A stretch of 64,000 nt of DNA from Vibrio ostreae (GCF_019226825.1 NZ_CP076643.1:2418001-2482000), one strand, 5' to 3'; numbered from the stretch's first letter, positions 42,695-61,286 are shown. The notes: generated by a model not told the origin, from the letters alone. Numbers and translations: made by a program.

Positions 42695-43651
42695 TTAACC
42701 ATAATAAGCTTCAACGGCTTCAATCAGACAGGTCAGGTCCTGCTTGGGCAGCAGGTTAATCCCGGCCGCAGCTTCACGCCCGCCACCGGTCTCAAACTGT
42801 GCACACAATGTCCCGGCACCCTGCTTGTTGCTGAGCGGCGCGCGCAGCGAGACCGTGAAATGCTGCTCATCGGCTTCGGTCAGCACCAGATGGGCCTGAT
42901 CCGGCTGCTGATTGGCCAGCAGATTACCGTACACCCCGCTGACACGATGGGAGGCCGACTCATCCGGCAGTTCAAACACACGCAGCAGCGGACTTTGATG
43001 CACCGCCTCCAGCGCCAGAGCATGGGCAATATCGCGCTCATAAGCGGCTTTAAGAACATGATAGGCCGAGTCCGGATCGGCAATCACCTCAAACGGTGAG
43101 GTGTAGCCACTCAGGGCACGCAACAAATCGGCCGGATGGTAGTGCAGATCGGCGGTGGTTTTACCATATCCGTTATAGTTAATCAGGGTGCCGAGCTCTT
43201 TAAGCTGCTCAGCCTGAGAGGTCCTCAAACCGGCTTTAGCCGCCAGCCCGTCAGCCACCTTAAGCAGGTTATCGCCGTAAGCCGCGGTAATCGCCCAGTC
43301 ATGGTACTGGCCCTGCAGCAGCTCATCGACTATCAAAGCCGTGCACATGTTCGCATCCAGATTGATATGCGCTTGCAGATTATCATGCTGAGGGATATCA
43401 CCGGCCTGATGGTGATCGGCGTAAAACACGCGTGCACCGGCAGCGAGTGCCTGTTGTAACGCGGCGCTGTTTTTTGCCATCGAGACATCAAGCACCGTCA
43501 GACTGTCACCGGTCTGAAAAGGCACTTTAGCGAGCAGTTGAATATCGCGTTTGACCCCAGTCACCAACTGGCTGTCGAGCGGCGTCGCGAGGCGCAACTG
43601 AAGCAGAGCGATGATACCGTCGGCATCACCATTGAACACGTCATAATGCAT
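42695..43651 (-). CDS. DHH-family phosphoesterase-like protein
   Basis: Predicted cytosolic DHH/DHHA1 phosphoesterase. It has MHYDVFNGDADGIIALLQL (DHH motif I), LTVLDVSMAKN, FYADHHQAGD (the DHH motif proper) and a C-terminal DHHA1 glycine motif GGGREAAAGI. At 318 residues it is the size of pApA and oligoribonucleotide phosphatases (NrnA type), but domain spacing alone does not fix the substrate. It is a single gene convergent with envC. Function beyond family is unknown; orn, the main nano-RNase, is also in this window. Confidence 0.85.
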   Translation of the reverse strand: MHYDVFNGDADGIIALLQLRLATPLDSQLVTGVKRDIQLLAKVPFQTGDSLTVLDVSMAKNSAALQQALAAGARVFYADHHQAGDIPQHDNLQAHINLDANMCTALIVDELLQGQYHDWAITAAYGDNLLKVADGLAAKAGLRTSQAEQLKELGTLINYNGYGKTTADLHYHPADLLRALSGYTSPFEVIADPDSAYHVLKAAYERDIAHALALEAVHQSPLLRVFELPDESASHRVSGVYGNLLANQQPDQAHLVLTEADEQHFTVSLRAPLSNKQGAGTLCAQFETGGGREAAAGINLLPKQDLTCLIEAVEAYYG

Positions 43652-43744
43652 AATGAAGGCTACTTTTAATTCCTTGTATTAACATGGGAAATTATCAGTA
43701 TCCGCGCCACCAGCCTAAGAATGAAAGGTTATATATCATCCCTT

Positions 43745-44380
43745 TTAGGCATGCATTGCCCGTACGCCATCGGCCAGTAATTGCAACTGCTCCACTCCCT
43801 GCTCGGTCGCGTTCGGTTTCATCACAGAAATAATCTGCAGCATGCCCTGATGGATAATCTGCTCGGTGATGTCGGTTTTAGGTGACATGGCCGCCTGATA
43901 GGCCAGCCAGCTGCAGGCAATCAGATGCAGAGTCGTGACCAGCTGTTTCATCTCTTCCTTATTGAGGTCGAGTAACTGCATGTCAACAAAGGCCTGCATG
44001 ATGTTCACCAGGTTAGCCTGCAACTTTTCCTGCACGCGGATGTAATCCTGATGCAACTCTTCGTCACGCTGCAGAATCTCTGGCAAATTGGCGTAGAAAA
44101 AACGGTATTTCCACATCAGGGTAAAAATCGAATCAAGATAATGCTTAAGCAGAGTCAGGGTTTCGTACTGCCCCTGCAAAGGTTTAAAGCGCTCTAATAG
44201 CTCGCTCGAGTAGAGGGCAAAAATCTCACGCACGATTTCCTGCTTATTGCGAAAATGGTAGTAGAGATTGCCCGGGCTTATCTCTATGTGCGCAGCAATA
44301 TGATTAGTGGTCATCGGGCGTTCGCCATGCTCATTGAACAGCTCCAGTGCGGCATGGACAATTCTGTCTCTTGTTTTCAT
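43745..44380 (-). CDS. TetR-family transcription regulator
   Basis: Helix-turn-helix regulator of 211 residues. The N-terminal TetR domain is clear (RIVHAALELFNEHGERPMTT, then HIAAHIEISPGNLYYHFRNK, residues about 5-52). The C-terminal helical ligand domain resembles YcfQ/Pseudomonas-type regulators but has no diagnostic motif I recognise. It lies between hemE and the DHH gene on the same strand with separate spacing on both sides. Target genes are not evident. Confidence 0.88.
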   Translation of the reverse strand: MKTRDRIVHAALELFNEHGERPMTTNHIAAHIEISPGNLYYHFRNKQEIVREIFALYSSELLERFKPLQGQYETLTLLKHYLDSIFTLMWKYRFFYANLPEILQRDEELHQDYIRVQEKLQANLVNIMQAFVDMQLLDLNKEEMKQLVTTLHLIACSWLAYQAAMSPKTDITEQIIHQGMLQIISVMKPNATEQGVEQLQLLADGVRAMHA

Positions 44381-44471
44381 CTGGCGGTCACACTCCTTCC
44401 TGATTAAGTGAAGTATATACCCAAGTTGTGGTCAGCGGCATGATCACACACGCTCAGAACCGGAACAGAGT

Positions 44472-44500
44472 AAAAAAAAGCGCCCTGATTCGAGCGCTTA
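44472..44500 (-). terminator. Terminator of hemE
   Basis: AAGCGC / GCGCTT arms (44478-44483 and 44494-44499) followed on the minus strand by a T-run. Confidence 0.8.
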
Positions 44501-44518
44501 TATTTACAAACTGCAAAG

Positions 44519-45586
44519 TTACTTATGGTACGGCTTGGATAACTCATGCACCGCATCAACAAATACGCCGGCGTTTTCCGGCGGCACATCAAGGTGAATG
44601 CCATGACCAAGGTTGAAGACGTGGCCGGTGCCACCCTCCCCAAAGCCTTGCAGAATTGACGCGACCTCTTCGCGAATCCGCTCCGGCTGAGCGTACAGCA
44701 TCGACGGATCCATGTTGCCCTGCAGCGCCACTTTATCACCAATGCGCGCTTTGGCGTCCGCAATATTGATGGTCCAGTCGAGACCCACCGCATCACAACC
44801 GGTGGCAGCAATCTGCTCCAGCCACATACCACCGTTTTTAGTGAACAGCGTCACCGGCACGCGGCGGCCGTCGTTTTCACGGATCAGACCATCGACAATC
44901 TTGTGCATGTACTGCAGTGAGAACAGGTTGTAATCACGCGGAGTCAGTACGCCGCCCCAGGTATCAAATACCATGACCGACTGCGCACCGGCTTTGATTT
45001 GCGCATTCAGGTACTCGATCACGCTATCCGCCAGTTTATCCAGCAACAGGTGCAGGGTGGCTGGCTCGGCATACATCATTTTCTTAATCTTGGTGAAAGC
45101 TTTTGAGCTGCCGCCTTCAACCATATAAGTCGCCAGAGTCCACGGGCTGCCGGAGAAGCCGATCAGCGGAACTTCCCCCTGCAGGTCTTTACGGATCTGA
45201 CGCACCGCATTCATCACGTACTGCAGCTCGCCCTCCGGATCCGGCAGACCAATTTTATCGACATCAGCTTTACAGGTAATCGGGCGATCAAACACCGGAC
45301 CTTCTCCGGCCGCAAAACGCAGGCCAAGGCCCATTGCATCCGGAATAGTCAGAATATCTGAAAACAGAATGGCGGCATCGAGCGGGAAACGACGCAATGG
45401 CTGCAGAGTCACTTCTGAAGCCAGCTCGGCATTACGGCACAGCGCCATAAAGTCGCCCGCTTGCGCACGTGTTGCGCGGTATTCTGGCAGATAGCGTCCA
45501 GCCTGGCGCATCATCCATACCGGGGTGCAATCAACTGGCTGCTTGAGCAGTGCGCGCAGATAGCGGTCGTTTTTTAATTCTGTCAT
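44519..45586 (-). CDS. hemE: Uroporphyrinogen decarboxylase
   Basis: Cytosolic haem-pathway enzyme that converts uroporphyrinogen III to coproporphyrinogen III. From ATG 45586 ([18 protein letters not shown]) it has 355 residues, the length of V. cholerae HemE. Signatures are [32 protein letters not shown] and [16 protein letters not shown], with [15 protein letters not shown] near the end. An ATG four codons upstream (45598) is possible. Confidence 0.97.
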   Translation of the reverse strand: MTELKNDRYLRALLKQPVDCTPVWMMRQAGRYLPEYRATRAQAGDFMALCRNAELASEVTLQPLRRFPLDAAILFSDILTIPDAMGLGLRFAAGEGPVFDRPITCKADVDKIGLPDPEGELQYVMNAVRQIRKDLQGEVPLIGFSGSPWTLATYMVEGGSSKAFTKIKKMMYAEPATLHLLLDKLADSVIEYLNAQIKAGAQSVMVFDTWGGVLTPRDYNLFSLQYMHKIVDGLIRENDGRRVPVTLFTKNGGMWLEQIAATGCDAVGLDWTINIADAKARIGDKVALQGNMDPSMLYAQPERIREEVASILQGFGEGGTGHVFNLGHGIHLDVPPENAGVFVDAVHELSKPYHK

Positions 45587-45792
45587 TCCGTATTCCACTT
45601 CTATTTAGGCTTATGGTTTGATGGTTACATCATCGCAATGGGACGTATTCTAACATTGATTGCCACTACGTAACGAGGAGCTTTGCAACCTGGATCATGT
45701 TATTAAGTATTAAATCATTGCTTAATTTGCGTACGATGTCATTCAATGTTACAAATTTGTTCGCTAGCGAAAACTACAACTATAACTGGGTA

Positions 45793-45856
45793 TTTGATAC
45801 TCAGCATCTCATAACGACATCTTACTTACCCCCTCCCGAAACGGAGGGTTTTTTTT
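45793..45856 (+). ncRNA. Candidate small RNA ending in an orphan terminator
   Basis: A strong plus-strand terminator (CCCTCC / GGAGGG at 45831-45848, then T8) lies between hemE and nudC, both on the minus strand, so no gene reads into it. Upstream, TTGTTC (45757-45762) and TATAAC (45781-45786), 18 bases apart, could start a transcript of about 64 bases. No reading frame is plausible. The promoter call is weak; the terminator is clear. Confidence 0.35.
45831..45856 (+). terminator. Orphan plus-strand terminator between hemE and nudC
   Basis: Six-bp CCCTCC / GGAGGG stem with a CGAAAC loop followed by T8 on the plus strand. The minus strand lacks a U-tract, so it does not serve nudC. Confidence 0.8.
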
Positions 45857-45880
45857 AGCGGTCCGTTCACAGCACCCGCT

Positions 45881-46666
45881 TTAAGCATCCGGGTAATCAC
45901 GCTTGATTTCACCCAAGGTGTGCTCAATCAGCTCACGGGCGATCGTGCCCTTCGGCGCAACCGGCGGCATTGTCCGGGGAGTAAACCATTTAGCATCACA
46001 CAGCTCGGTGTAGTCCGGTTTGACCTCTCCGGCTTTATAGTCGGCCACAAAGCCCATCATCATACTGGATGGGAAAGCCCATGGCTGGCTGCCGAAATAA
46101 CGGATATTGTGCACATCAATTCCGGTTTCTTCTTTGATTTCCCGCGCCACGCACTGCTCCAGTGTCTCACCCACTTCGAGAAAGCCGGCAATCACTGTGT
46201 ACATGCCTGAGCGGTGACGGGCATGCTGAGCCAGCAGGATGTGCTGCTGACGCCGCACCGCAACAATAATACACGGGAAAATACGCGGATAGTGCAACGT
46301 ACGACAGTCATGACACTGCATTGCCATATCACGATGATTGAGATAATTACGCCCGCCGCACTGCGGACAAAAGCGCATGCTCTGGCTCATATGGCCATAC
46401 TGAATCGCTTTGCTGGCCAACAGGAAAATTGCCTCCGGCAGTTGCAGCATGTCACGCAGTGATACCAACTCAAGATCCCGGTCCAGATCCGCGGCATTGA
46501 GCCAATAAACCGGTAAACCCTGATAGCGATCGATCTCGATCGCCGACTCCGTCGGCAGATCCCACTGATCTGCGGTTCCGAAAGGCAGGGTTCCATCTAC
46601 AGTCCAGATCTCACTTCCTGAAACAACGCACCAATAAGCGTTTTTCGCGTCACTGTTTTTTAACAT
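45881..46666 (-). CDS. nudC: NAD+ diphosphatase / NAD-cap hydrolase NudC
   Basis: Nudix enzyme that hydrolyses NADH and removes NAD caps from RNA. From ATG 46666, with AGGAG eight bases upstream, it has 261 residues. It has a zinc ribbon (FCPQCGGRN and QCHDC), the Nudix box ([20 protein letters not shown]) and the NudC hallmark [11 protein letters not shown]. The frame is open upstream to 46747, but homologues start near [14 protein letters not shown]. It is divergent from rsd, a standard neighbour. Confidence 0.95.
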   Translation of the reverse strand: MLKNSDAKNAYWCVVSGSEIWTVDGTLPFGTADQWDLPTESAIEIDRYQGLPVYWLNAADLDRDLELVSLRDMLQLPEAIFLLASKAIQYGHMSQSMRFCPQCGGRNYLNHRDMAMQCHDCRTLHYPRIFPCIIVAVRRQQHILLAQHARHRSGMYTVIAGFLEVGETLEQCVAREIKEETGIDVHNIRYFGSQPWAFPSSMMMGFVADYKAGEVKPDYTELCDAKWFTPRTMPPVAPKGTIARELIEHTLGEIKRDYPDA

Positions 46667-46847
46667 GCTCACTCCTGTTTGCTTGCAGTCTGTACATTTT
46701 ACTGGCAATCTAACTTCATACCAGAGTTTGTACGGATTTGATTTCAAATCTATTCAATCTCTTAGGGACGATAAGTTGTACTGTACCGCAATAACAAATA
46801 GGCAAAGGATAGATCATTATTAATGATCCGATCATGAGGACATGGTC

Positions 46848-47336
46848 ATGCTAAAAAAATTCAAAACAACGCAAGAACAGTGGGGCGGCTCAAGTGACGT
46901 CATCGATCACTGGCTCAATAAGAGGCAGCAACTGATCGTTGAATACTGCAAACTGGCAGCGCTGCAACCCTGTGCAACAAAAGCTGCTGTCACTGAACTC
47001 CCCTCTCCCGACGAACTGAAGTTTTTCTGCGAAGAGCTCGTCGATTACATTTCTGAAGGCCATTTCAAAATCTACGACATGGTGATGAACAAGTGGCAGG
47101 CCACTGGCTTTCACGCCACCGACGAAATCAATCAGACTTATGCTGAAATCGTCGAAACCACCGATCCACTGCTCAACTTCAATGACCGCTACGCTGACGT
47201 CAGTGAAGATGATGATATGGAAACCCTGGATGATGATTTGTCTGAAGTGGGAGAACTTTTAGAATCACGCTTTGAAACCGAAGACCAATTGATCCAATTG
47301 ATTGCCGACAGTCTGTCGATCCCGCCCGGTGCATAA
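46848..47336 (+). CDS. rsd: Anti-RNA polymerase sigma-70 factor Rsd
   Basis: Stationary-phase protein that sequesters sigma-70 and, in E. coli, interacts with HPr and SpoT. The 162-residue product is Rsd-like (SSDVIDHWLNKRQQLIVEYC, FCEELVDYISEGHFKIYDMV), with an acidic Asp-rich segment (SEDDDMETLDDDLSEVGELL). I choose ATG 46848 because GAGGA lies eight bases upstream; an ATG two codons earlier is too close to it. It is convergent with rpoC and shares the terminator at 47418-47445. Confidence 0.92.
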   Translation: MLKKFKTTQEQWGGSSDVIDHWLNKRQQLIVEYCKLAALQPCATKAAVTELPSPDELKFFCEELVDYISEGHFKIYDMVMNKWQATGFHATDEINQTYAEIVETTDPLLNFNDRYADVSEDDDMETLDDDLSEVGELLESRFETEDQLIQLIADSLSIPPGA

Positions 47337-47417
47337 CTAGCCAGCGTATCATGCCACCAGCGTAGCAGCGGTCAGCAGAAGCGGATAGCTGACATCGATT
47401 TCGCAATCGCAAGCAAT

Positions 47418-47445
47418 AAAAAAGGCACCCGAAGGTGCCTTTTTT
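47418..47445. terminator. Bidirectional terminator between rsd and rpoC
   Basis: AAAAAAGGCACC / GGTGCCTTTTTT arms with CGAA loop, with A-run on the left and T-run on the right, so it can end both the rsd and the rpoBC transcripts. Confidence 0.93.
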
Positions 47446-47460
47446 CATACTGAGATACGA

Positions 47461-51663
<4,203 letters not shown>

Positions 51664-51764
51664 AATCAGCTCCTGTAAGGAGTTAAAAGGAGCTCGCCGC
51701 GTGAACTGCGAGCACCTTCCTACCAGAAAACCGGTTAGGTTCCCCATGCGGGGAACCTTAAGGT

Positions 51765-55793
<4,029 letters not shown>

Positions 55794-55960
55794 GGGGTTC
55801 CTCAGCTCGCTGATAAGTGACCCAAACTGTCTGCATCAAAGAAGACAGTGACTAAATAGCTGTTTACTGTAGTGACGTCTCATTACGAAAGAATGAGGCG
55901 TTTTTTGCATGGATATGAAACGCTTAAACAGCGGGAAAATTCGCTCATACCCTACAGCGC

Positions 55961-55991
55961 AAAAAGGCCGGTGGTCAATAAACCACCAGCC
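55961..55991 (-). terminator. Attenuator between rplL and rpoB
   Basis: On the minus strand, GGCTGGTGGT / ACCACCGGCC arms (one mismatch each side) with a six-base loop are followed by T5. In E. coli a partial terminator at this place sets the ratio of ribosomal proteins to RNA polymerase. A second hairpin (55993-56009) sits just upstream. Confidence 0.85.
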
Positions 55992-56023
55992 ATTAGCCTT
56001 ACGGCTAAGAAATTAAGTAATTA

Positions 56024-56392
56024 TTACTTAACTTCAACAGTTGCACCAGCTTCTTCAAGCTCTTTCTTCAGTGCTTCAGCTTCGTCTTTAGAAACTGCTT
56101 CTTTCAGAGGTGCTGGAGCACCGTCAACTAGAGCTTTAGCTTCTTTCAGACCTAGGCCAGTTGCGCCACGTACTGCTTTGATAACAGCAACTTTGTTTGC
56201 GCCAGCAGCAGTCAGAACAACGTCGAATTCAGTTTGCTCAGCAGCAGCTTCGCCTGCAGCAGCACCGCCAGCTACAACAGCAGCAGCAGCAGTAACACCG
56301 AATTTTTCTTCCATTGCAGTGATCAGTTCAACAACTTGCATTACAGACATTTCTGCAACTGCGTCTAGGATTTGCTCGTTAGTAATAGACAT
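56024..56392 (-). CDS. rplL: 50S ribosomal protein L7/L12
   Basis: Stalk protein that recruits translational GTPases. The 122-residue product has the N-terminal dimerisation region ([20 protein letters not shown]), an Ala/Gly-rich hinge (about residues 36-52) and the C-terminal domain ([39 protein letters not shown]). It lies 59 bases after rplJ in the same transcript. Confidence 0.99.
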   Translation of the reverse strand: MSITNEQILDAVAEMSVMQVVELITAMEEKFGVTAAAAVVAGGAAAGEAAAEQTEFDVVLTAAGANKVAVIKAVRGATGLGLKEAKALVDGAPAPLKEAVSKDEAEALKKELEEAGATVEVK

Positions 56393-56451
56393 AACAATTC
56401 TCTTTTAAGTCAACAATAAGTTTATTTAGCAACCAGTAAAAAGCAAGGCTA

Positions 56452-56946
56452 TTAAGCCGCTTCTGCTTCTTTTTGGTCGCGGACAGCAGCGATAGTGCGA
56501 ACCAGCTTGCCAGCAGAAGCTTCTTTCATGCACATCATCAGACGTGCAATTGCTTCGTCGTAAGTTGGTAGCGTCGCTAGTACTTCAACGTCAGTAACTG
56601 CGCCTTCATATGCAGCCGCTTTGATCTCGAATTCTTTGTTCTCTTTAGCGAAGTCTTTGAAAAGACGCGCTGCAGCACCTGGGTGCTCGTTAGAGAAACC
56701 GATCAAAGTAGGACCTACGAATACGTCTTGAAGACATTCGTAAGCTGTGCCTTCTACTGCACGACGTGCAAGTGTGTTACGAACAACTTTCAGGTAAACA
56801 CCAGCTTCACGAGCTTGTTTACGCAGAGTTGTCATCGCAGCAACTTGTACACCACGAGAGTCAGCTACAACTGCAGAAAGTGCACCACTGGCCGCTTCGT
56901 TGACTTCAGCGACAATTGCTTTTTTGTCTTGAAGATTTAAAGCCAT
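56452..56946 (-). CDS. rplJ: 50S ribosomal protein L10
   Basis: Base of the L12 stalk and autogenous regulator of the rplJL operon. The 164-residue protein has [40 protein letters not shown] and a C-terminal L12-binding helix. Length equals E. coli L10 (165). A leader of about 250 bases precedes it. Confidence 0.99.
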   Translation of the reverse strand: MALNLQDKKAIVAEVNEAASGALSAVVADSRGVQVAAMTTLRKQAREAGVYLKVVRNTLARRAVEGTAYECLQDVFVGPTLIGFSNEHPGAAARLFKDFAKENKEFEIKAAAYEGAVTDVEVLATLPTYDEAIARLMMCMKEASAGKLVRTIAAVRDQKEAEAA

Positions 56947-57196
56947 CTTGGATTACTCCTGGTTGTTGTTACACCACTCACTATTATCACAACAGTGAGA
57001 GCTTAATAGGTGCATTCCCAGAAGAAAGGTAACTAATAAAATTAGAGCTTTCTGTCAGTTCGGGCACCATCTACGTAGGTTGCATTAAGTTATCTTTCGA
57101 TAACGCCTACGGTCTTGGACGGAGACTGGGTCTTAATTCACACTGAATTCCGAAGAATTCAAAGAACCAAAGTTCAGCCCCAACCACAAATATTAG
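56947..57196 (-). promoter_or_regulatory. rplJL leader with probable L10 binding structure
   Basis: The region between rplA and rplJ holds no gene. A conspicuous helix has arms CGTAGG/CCTACG (57074-57079 and 57106-57111) and GTTAT/ATAAC (57089-57093 and 57100-57104) separated by an asymmetric internal loop. That is the kind of kinked helix bound by L10-(L12)4 in E. coli. Binding is inferred from position and shape only. Confidence 0.65.
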
Positions 57197-57203
57197 GCGC
57201 GAA

Positions 57204-57232
57204 ATTATACACTAATTTCGCACCTAAGCAAA
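57204..57232 (-). promoter_or_regulatory. Sigma-70 promoter of rplJL-rpoBC
   Basis: On the minus strand, TTGCTT (57227-57232) and TATAAT (57204-57209) are 17 bases apart. The -10 and discriminator are inside the AGGTGCGAAAT/ATTTCGCGCCT hairpin (57195-57223) that follows rplA. Confidence 0.8.
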
Positions 57233-57236
57233 TGCA

Positions 57237-57938
57237 TTATGCTTGAGTGTTCAGGCTAGCCTGATCAACTGCAACACCAGCACCCATAGTAGTAGAGATG
57301 CTTACTTTCTTCAGGAAAGCGCCTTTCGCTGAAGAAGGTTTTGCTTTCTTAAGCGCAACTAGCAGAGCTTCTAGGTTCTCTTGCAGTTGGTTGCCTTCGA
57401 AAGACACCTTACCGATAGTGGTGTGGATGATGCCGTTCTTGTCGTTACGGTAACGAACCTGACCAGCTTTTGCGTTCTTAACCGCTTCAGCAACGTTAGG
57501 AGTTACAGTACCAACTTTAGGGTTTGGCATCAGGCCGCGTGGACCAAGGATAGTACCCAGTTGACCTACAACGCGCATTGCATCTGGAGATGCGATAACT
57601 ACGTCGAAGTTCATCTCGCCTTTCTTAACTTGGTCAGCAAGCTCTTCCATACCTACCAGGTCAGCGCCAGCTTCTTTAGCAGCTTCAGCGTTTGCACCTT
57701 GAGTAAATACAGCAACACGTACTTCACGACCAGTACCGTGTGGCAGTACAGTTGCACCGCGAACGTTTTGGTCAGATTTACGAGCGTCGATGCCCAGGTT
57801 AACAGCAACGTCAACAGATTCTACGAATTTTGCAGTCGCCAGTTCTTTCAGAAGAGCAACCGCTTCGTTGATTTCGTACTCTTTAGTTACATCCACTTTT
57901 TCGCGGATAGTACGCATGCGCTTAGTTAGTTTTGCCAT
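57237..57938 (-). CDS. rplA: 50S ribosomal protein L1
   Basis: L1-stalk protein and translational repressor of its own rplK-rplA operon. The 233-residue protein has [40 protein letters not shown] and [20 protein letters not shown]. It starts four bases after rplK. Confidence 0.99.
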   Translation of the reverse strand: MAKLTKRMRTIREKVDVTKEYEINEAVALLKELATAKFVESVDVAVNLGIDARKSDQNVRGATVLPHGTGREVRVAVFTQGANAEAAKEAGADLVGMEELADQVKKGEMNFDVVIASPDAMRVVGQLGTILGPRGLMPNPKVGTVTPNVAEAVKNAKAGQVRYRNDKNGIIHTTIGKVSFEGNQLQENLEALLVALKKAKPSSAKGAFLKKVSISTTMGAGVAVDQASLNTQA

Positions 57939-57942
57939 TATA

Positions 57943-58371
57943 TTAACCCTCTACCACTAGGCCCATTGAACGAGCAGTACCCGCGATAGAACGCTTCATT
58001 GCTTCAACATCAGCACCAGTCATGTCAGCAGCTTTAGTTTCTGCGATTTCTTGGATTTGAGCGTCAGTAATGGTACCCACTTTTTCAGTGTTTGGACGAC
58101 CAGAACCAGACTTGATGCCTGCTGCTTTCTTCAGAAGAACTGCTGCAGGTGGAGTCTTAGTTTCGAACGTGAAAGAACGGTCGCTGTATACAGTGATAAC
58201 AACTGGGATTGGTAGACCTTTCTCAACAGATTCTGTTTTTGCGTTGAACGCTTTACAGAATTCCATGATGTTCACACCACGTTGACCTAGAGCAGGACCA
58301 ACTGGTGGACTTGGGTTAGCCATACCCGCTGCAACTTGCAGCTTGATATAAGCTTCAACTTTCTTAGCCAT
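57943..58371 (-). CDS. rplK: 50S ribosomal protein L11
   Basis: Large-subunit protein at the GTPase-associated centre, needed for RelA activation. The 142-residue protein has [39 protein letters not shown] and [20 protein letters not shown]. It is the first gene of the rplK-rplA operon, with its own promoter at 58482-58510. Confidence 0.99.
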   Translation of the reverse strand: MAKKVEAYIKLQVAAGMANPSPPVGPALGQRGVNIMEFCKAFNAKTESVEKGLPIPVVITVYSDRSFTFETKTPPAAVLLKKAAGIKSGSGRPNTEKVGTITDAQIQEIAETKAADMTGADVEAMKRSIAGTARSMGLVVEG

Positions 58372-58481
58372 GATATTTCCTAAATTATGGGTTCAAACGC
58401 TAACCAATCGATCAGCTCCCCGTTTACTGTCTTAATTTTACCGGCCTTTAAAACAGTTAAAGACCAATAAAAAGGCGCGAA

Positions 58482-58510
58482 ATTATAGTCAGATTTCGCG
58501 CCTTAAACAA
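58482..58510 (-). promoter_or_regulatory. Sigma-70 promoter of rplK-rplA
   Basis: On the minus strand, TTGTTT (58505-58510) and TATAAT (58482-58487) are 17 bases apart. The -10 lies in the AAGGCGCGAAAT/ATTTCGCGCCTT hairpin (58472-58504), which is followed by a T-rich stretch and could also terminate nusG transcription. Confidence 0.8.
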
Positions 58511-58528
58511 GCCTGTAAAGGTGTTTTT

Positions 58529-59077
58529 TTAATCAAGTTTCTCAACTTGACCAAATTCAAGCTCAACGGGTGTTGCACGACCAAAGATCGATACAGACAC
58601 TTTCAGGCGGCTCTTCTCGTAATCCACTTCTTCAACGGTACCGTTGAAGTCAGCAAATGGACCTTCGTTAACACGTACCACTTCACCGGCTTCGAACATG
58701 GTCTTAGGACGCGGCGCTTCGCTCGCTTTCTCCAGACGGTTCAGAATCGCATCCGCTTCTTTATCAGTGATAGGTGCTGGACGATCAGAGGTACCACCAA
58801 TGAAGCCCATCACACGAGGAACACTACGAACCAGGTGCCATGATTCATCATTCATGATCATTTGCACCAGCACATAGCCAGGGAAGAATTTACGCTCGCT
58901 CTTGCGGCGTTGACCCGCGCGCATCTCAACAACTTCTTCAGTTGGAACCAGAACTTCGCCGAACAGCTCTTCCATGCTATGCATTTTGATATGTTCGCGT
59001 AGCGACTGAGCGACACGACCTTCAAACCCTGAGAAGGCTTGAACTACATACCAGCGTTTTTTTGGAGCTTCACTCAT
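58529..59077 (-). CDS. nusG: Transcription termination/antitermination factor NusG
   Basis: Elongation factor that binds RNA polymerase and links it to Rho or S10. The 182-residue protein has the NGN domain ([40 protein letters not shown]) and the C-terminal KOW domain ([20 protein letters not shown]). It follows secE by 12 bases. Confidence 0.98.
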   Translation of the reverse strand: MSEAPKKRWYVVQAFSGFEGRVAQSLREHIKMHSMEELFGEVLVPTEEVVEMRAGQRRKSERKFFPGYVLVQMIMNDESWHLVRSVPRVMGFIGGTSDRPAPITDKEADAILNRLEKASEAPRPKTMFEAGEVVRVNEGPFADFNGTVEEVDYEKSRLKVSVSIFGRATPVELEFGQVEKLD

Positions 59078-59089
59078 GTATTAAACCCT

Positions 59090-59470
59090 CTATACTCCGG
59101 TTGCAAAGGCAACAAGACGAACCATAATGCCGTCAATGCCCCAAAGCACCAGAGCCATTACTATACTTACAGCTAACACGATCAACGTGGTTTGCATCGA
59201 TTCCTGACGCGTTGGCCAGACAACCTTGCGAACTTCCATACGCGACTCGCGTGCAAAAATAATCGCAGCTTTACCTTTTGCGGTGGTCGCTGCTACGCCA
59301 AGCGCAGCTGCAATCAGCACAATCACACCTGCAGCGCGAATCACTACAGACAATTCACCATACAGGTAATTACCCACAACAGCAGCGGCCAGCAGAACAA
59401 AAGTGACTAGCCACTTAAACGTATCTGCAGCACTTGAGCTATCAGGAGTCTCAGCATTGTTTGCTTTCAT
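59090..59470 (-). CDS. secE: Preprotein translocase subunit SecE
   Basis: Essential small subunit of the SecYEG channel. From ATG 59470 it has 126 residues with three membrane segments (TFKWLVTFVLLAAAVVGNYL, AAGVIVLIAAALGVAATTA, TLIVLAVSIVMALVLWGIDG) and the conserved amphipathic helix ending VVWPTRQES. The frame is open upstream to 59578 but homologues start at MKANN. It is transcribed with nusG. Confidence 0.97.
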   Translation of the reverse strand: MKANNAETPDSSSAADTFKWLVTFVLLAAAVVGNYLYGELSVVIRAAGVIVLIAAALGVAATTAKGKAAIIFARESRMEVRKVVWPTRQESMQTTLIVLAVSIVMALVLWGIDGIMVRLVAFATGV

Positions 59471-59645
59471 AAACCAACCTGTCACAAGTCTTACTATAGA
59501 CGACAACCGCCCCGCTGTTGCAGGGCAAATCCATTCAAAAAACACATCACGTGTTGATTGAGCGCTCAGACCAAGCACTTAGTCTTAGTCCCAGAATTCC
59601 TTGCTCGTGATCGACTAATAAATCGACACAAAAAGATACAGCGCA

Positions 59646-59671
59646 GAAAAAGGGCATCAAATGATGCCCTC
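59646..59671 (-). terminator. Terminator of the tRNA-tufB operon
   Basis: GGGCATCA / TGATGCCC stem followed on the minus strand by T5. Confidence 0.9.
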
Positions 59672-59713
59672 TTTACTACTGTGTAGTCAAATCATTCTTC
59701 ACTAATCGAAAGA

Positions 59714-60898
59714 TTAAGCAAAGATTTTCGCTACAACACCAGCACCTACTGTACGGCCGCCTTCACGAATCGCGAAACGTAGACCTTCGTCCATCGCGAT
59801 TGGAGCGATCAGGTCAACAATCATCTTGATGTTGTCGCCTGGCATTACCATTTCTACGCCTTCTGGCAGCTCGATGTTACCAGTTACGTCAGTTGTACGG
59901 AAGTAGAACTGTGGACGGTAGCCTTTGAAGAATGGAGTGTGACGACCACCTTCATCTTTAGACAGTACGTAGACTTCTGATTCGAACTTAGTGTGTGGAG
60001 TGATTGAACCTGGTTTAGCAAGTACTTGACCACGTTCTACTTCATCACGCTTAGTACCACGTAGAAGTGCACCAACGTTCTCACCTGCACGACCTTCGTC
60101 TAGCAGTTTACGGAACATTTCAACACCTGTACAAGTAGTAGTTGTTGTGTCGTGGATACCAACGATCGCAACTTCATCACCTACTTTCAGGATACCGCGC
60201 TCGATACGGCCAGTTACTACTGTACCACGACCTTGGATTGAGAATACGTCTTCGATTGGCATCAGGAACGGCATGTCTACTGCACGCTCTGGCTCTGGGA
60301 TGTAGTTGTCCAGTGCTTCTGCCAGTTCAACGATTTTCGCTTCCCACTGCTCTTCGCCGTTTAGTGCGCCTAGTGCAGAACCTTGGATAACTGGTAGGTC
60401 ATCACCTGGGAAATCGTATTCAGAAAGAAGTTCACGAACTTCCATTTCTACTAGTTCTAGCAGCTCTTCATCATCAACCATGTCACATTTGTTCATGAAT
60501 ACGATGATGTATGGGATACCAACCTGACGGCCTAGCAGGATGTGCTCACGAGTTTGTGGCATTGGACCATCTGTCGCAGCAACAACTAGGATACCACCGT
60601 CCATCTGTGCAGCACCGGTGATCATGTTTTTAACATAGTCAGCGTGTCCTGGGCAGTCTACGTGTGCGTAGTGACGAGTTGGAGTGTCGTACTCTACGTG
60701 TGAAGTAGAGATCGTGATACCACGCTCACGCTCTTCTGGAGCGTTGTCGATTGACGCGAAGTCACGAGCTGAACCACCGTACACTTTTGACAGTGTAGTA
60801 CAGATAGCTGCTGTTAGAGTTGTTTTACCGTGGTCAACGTGGCCGATAGTACCAACGTTTACGTGCGGTTTCGTACGTTCAAATTTTTCTTTAGACAT
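59714..60898 (-). CDS. tufB: Elongation factor Tu, copy in tRNA-tufB operon
   Basis: Second EF-Tu gene, encoding the same 394-residue protein as 11834-13018. It starts with ATG. Coding DNA is almost identical to tufA except for one internal base near 59968 and a diverged block in the last few codons. It lies downstream of the Thr-Tyr-Gly-Thr tRNA genes, exactly as in E. coli. Confidence 0.98.
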   Translation of the reverse strand: MSKEKFERTKPHVNVGTIGHVDHGKTTLTAAICTTLSKVYGGSARDFASIDNAPEERERGITISTSHVEYDTPTRHYAHVDCPGHADYVKNMITGAAQMDGGILVVAATDGPMPQTREHILLGRQVGIPYIIVFMNKCDMVDDEELLELVEMEVRELLSEYDFPGDDLPVIQGSALGALNGEEQWEAKIVELAEALDNYIPEPERAVDMPFLMPIEDVFSIQGRGTVVTGRIERGILKVGDEVAIVGIHDTTTTTCTGVEMFRKLLDEGRAGENVGALLRGTKRDEVERGQVLAKPGSITPHTKFESEVYVLSKDEGGRHTPFFKGYRPQFYFRTTDVTGNIELPEGVEMVMPGDNIKMIVDLIAPIAMDEGLRFAIREGGRTVGAGVVAKIFA

Positions 60899-61003
60899 GA
60901 GTTGTCCCTCTAGGTACGGATATAGGTGGCTTTAATTAATGACCACGCAACCAAAAATTACCGGTAGTAAAGTATATATCAAAAGGAAAGTTTTGCTTAG
61001 AGC

Positions 61004-61079
<76 letters not shown>

Positions 61080-61092
61080 ACTCTTAAATGAG

Positions 61093-61167
<75 letters not shown>

Positions 61168-61201
61168 ACACGTAACTCTGAGAGCTATTTCCTTAAGAAT
61201 A

Positions 61202-61286
<85 letters not shown>

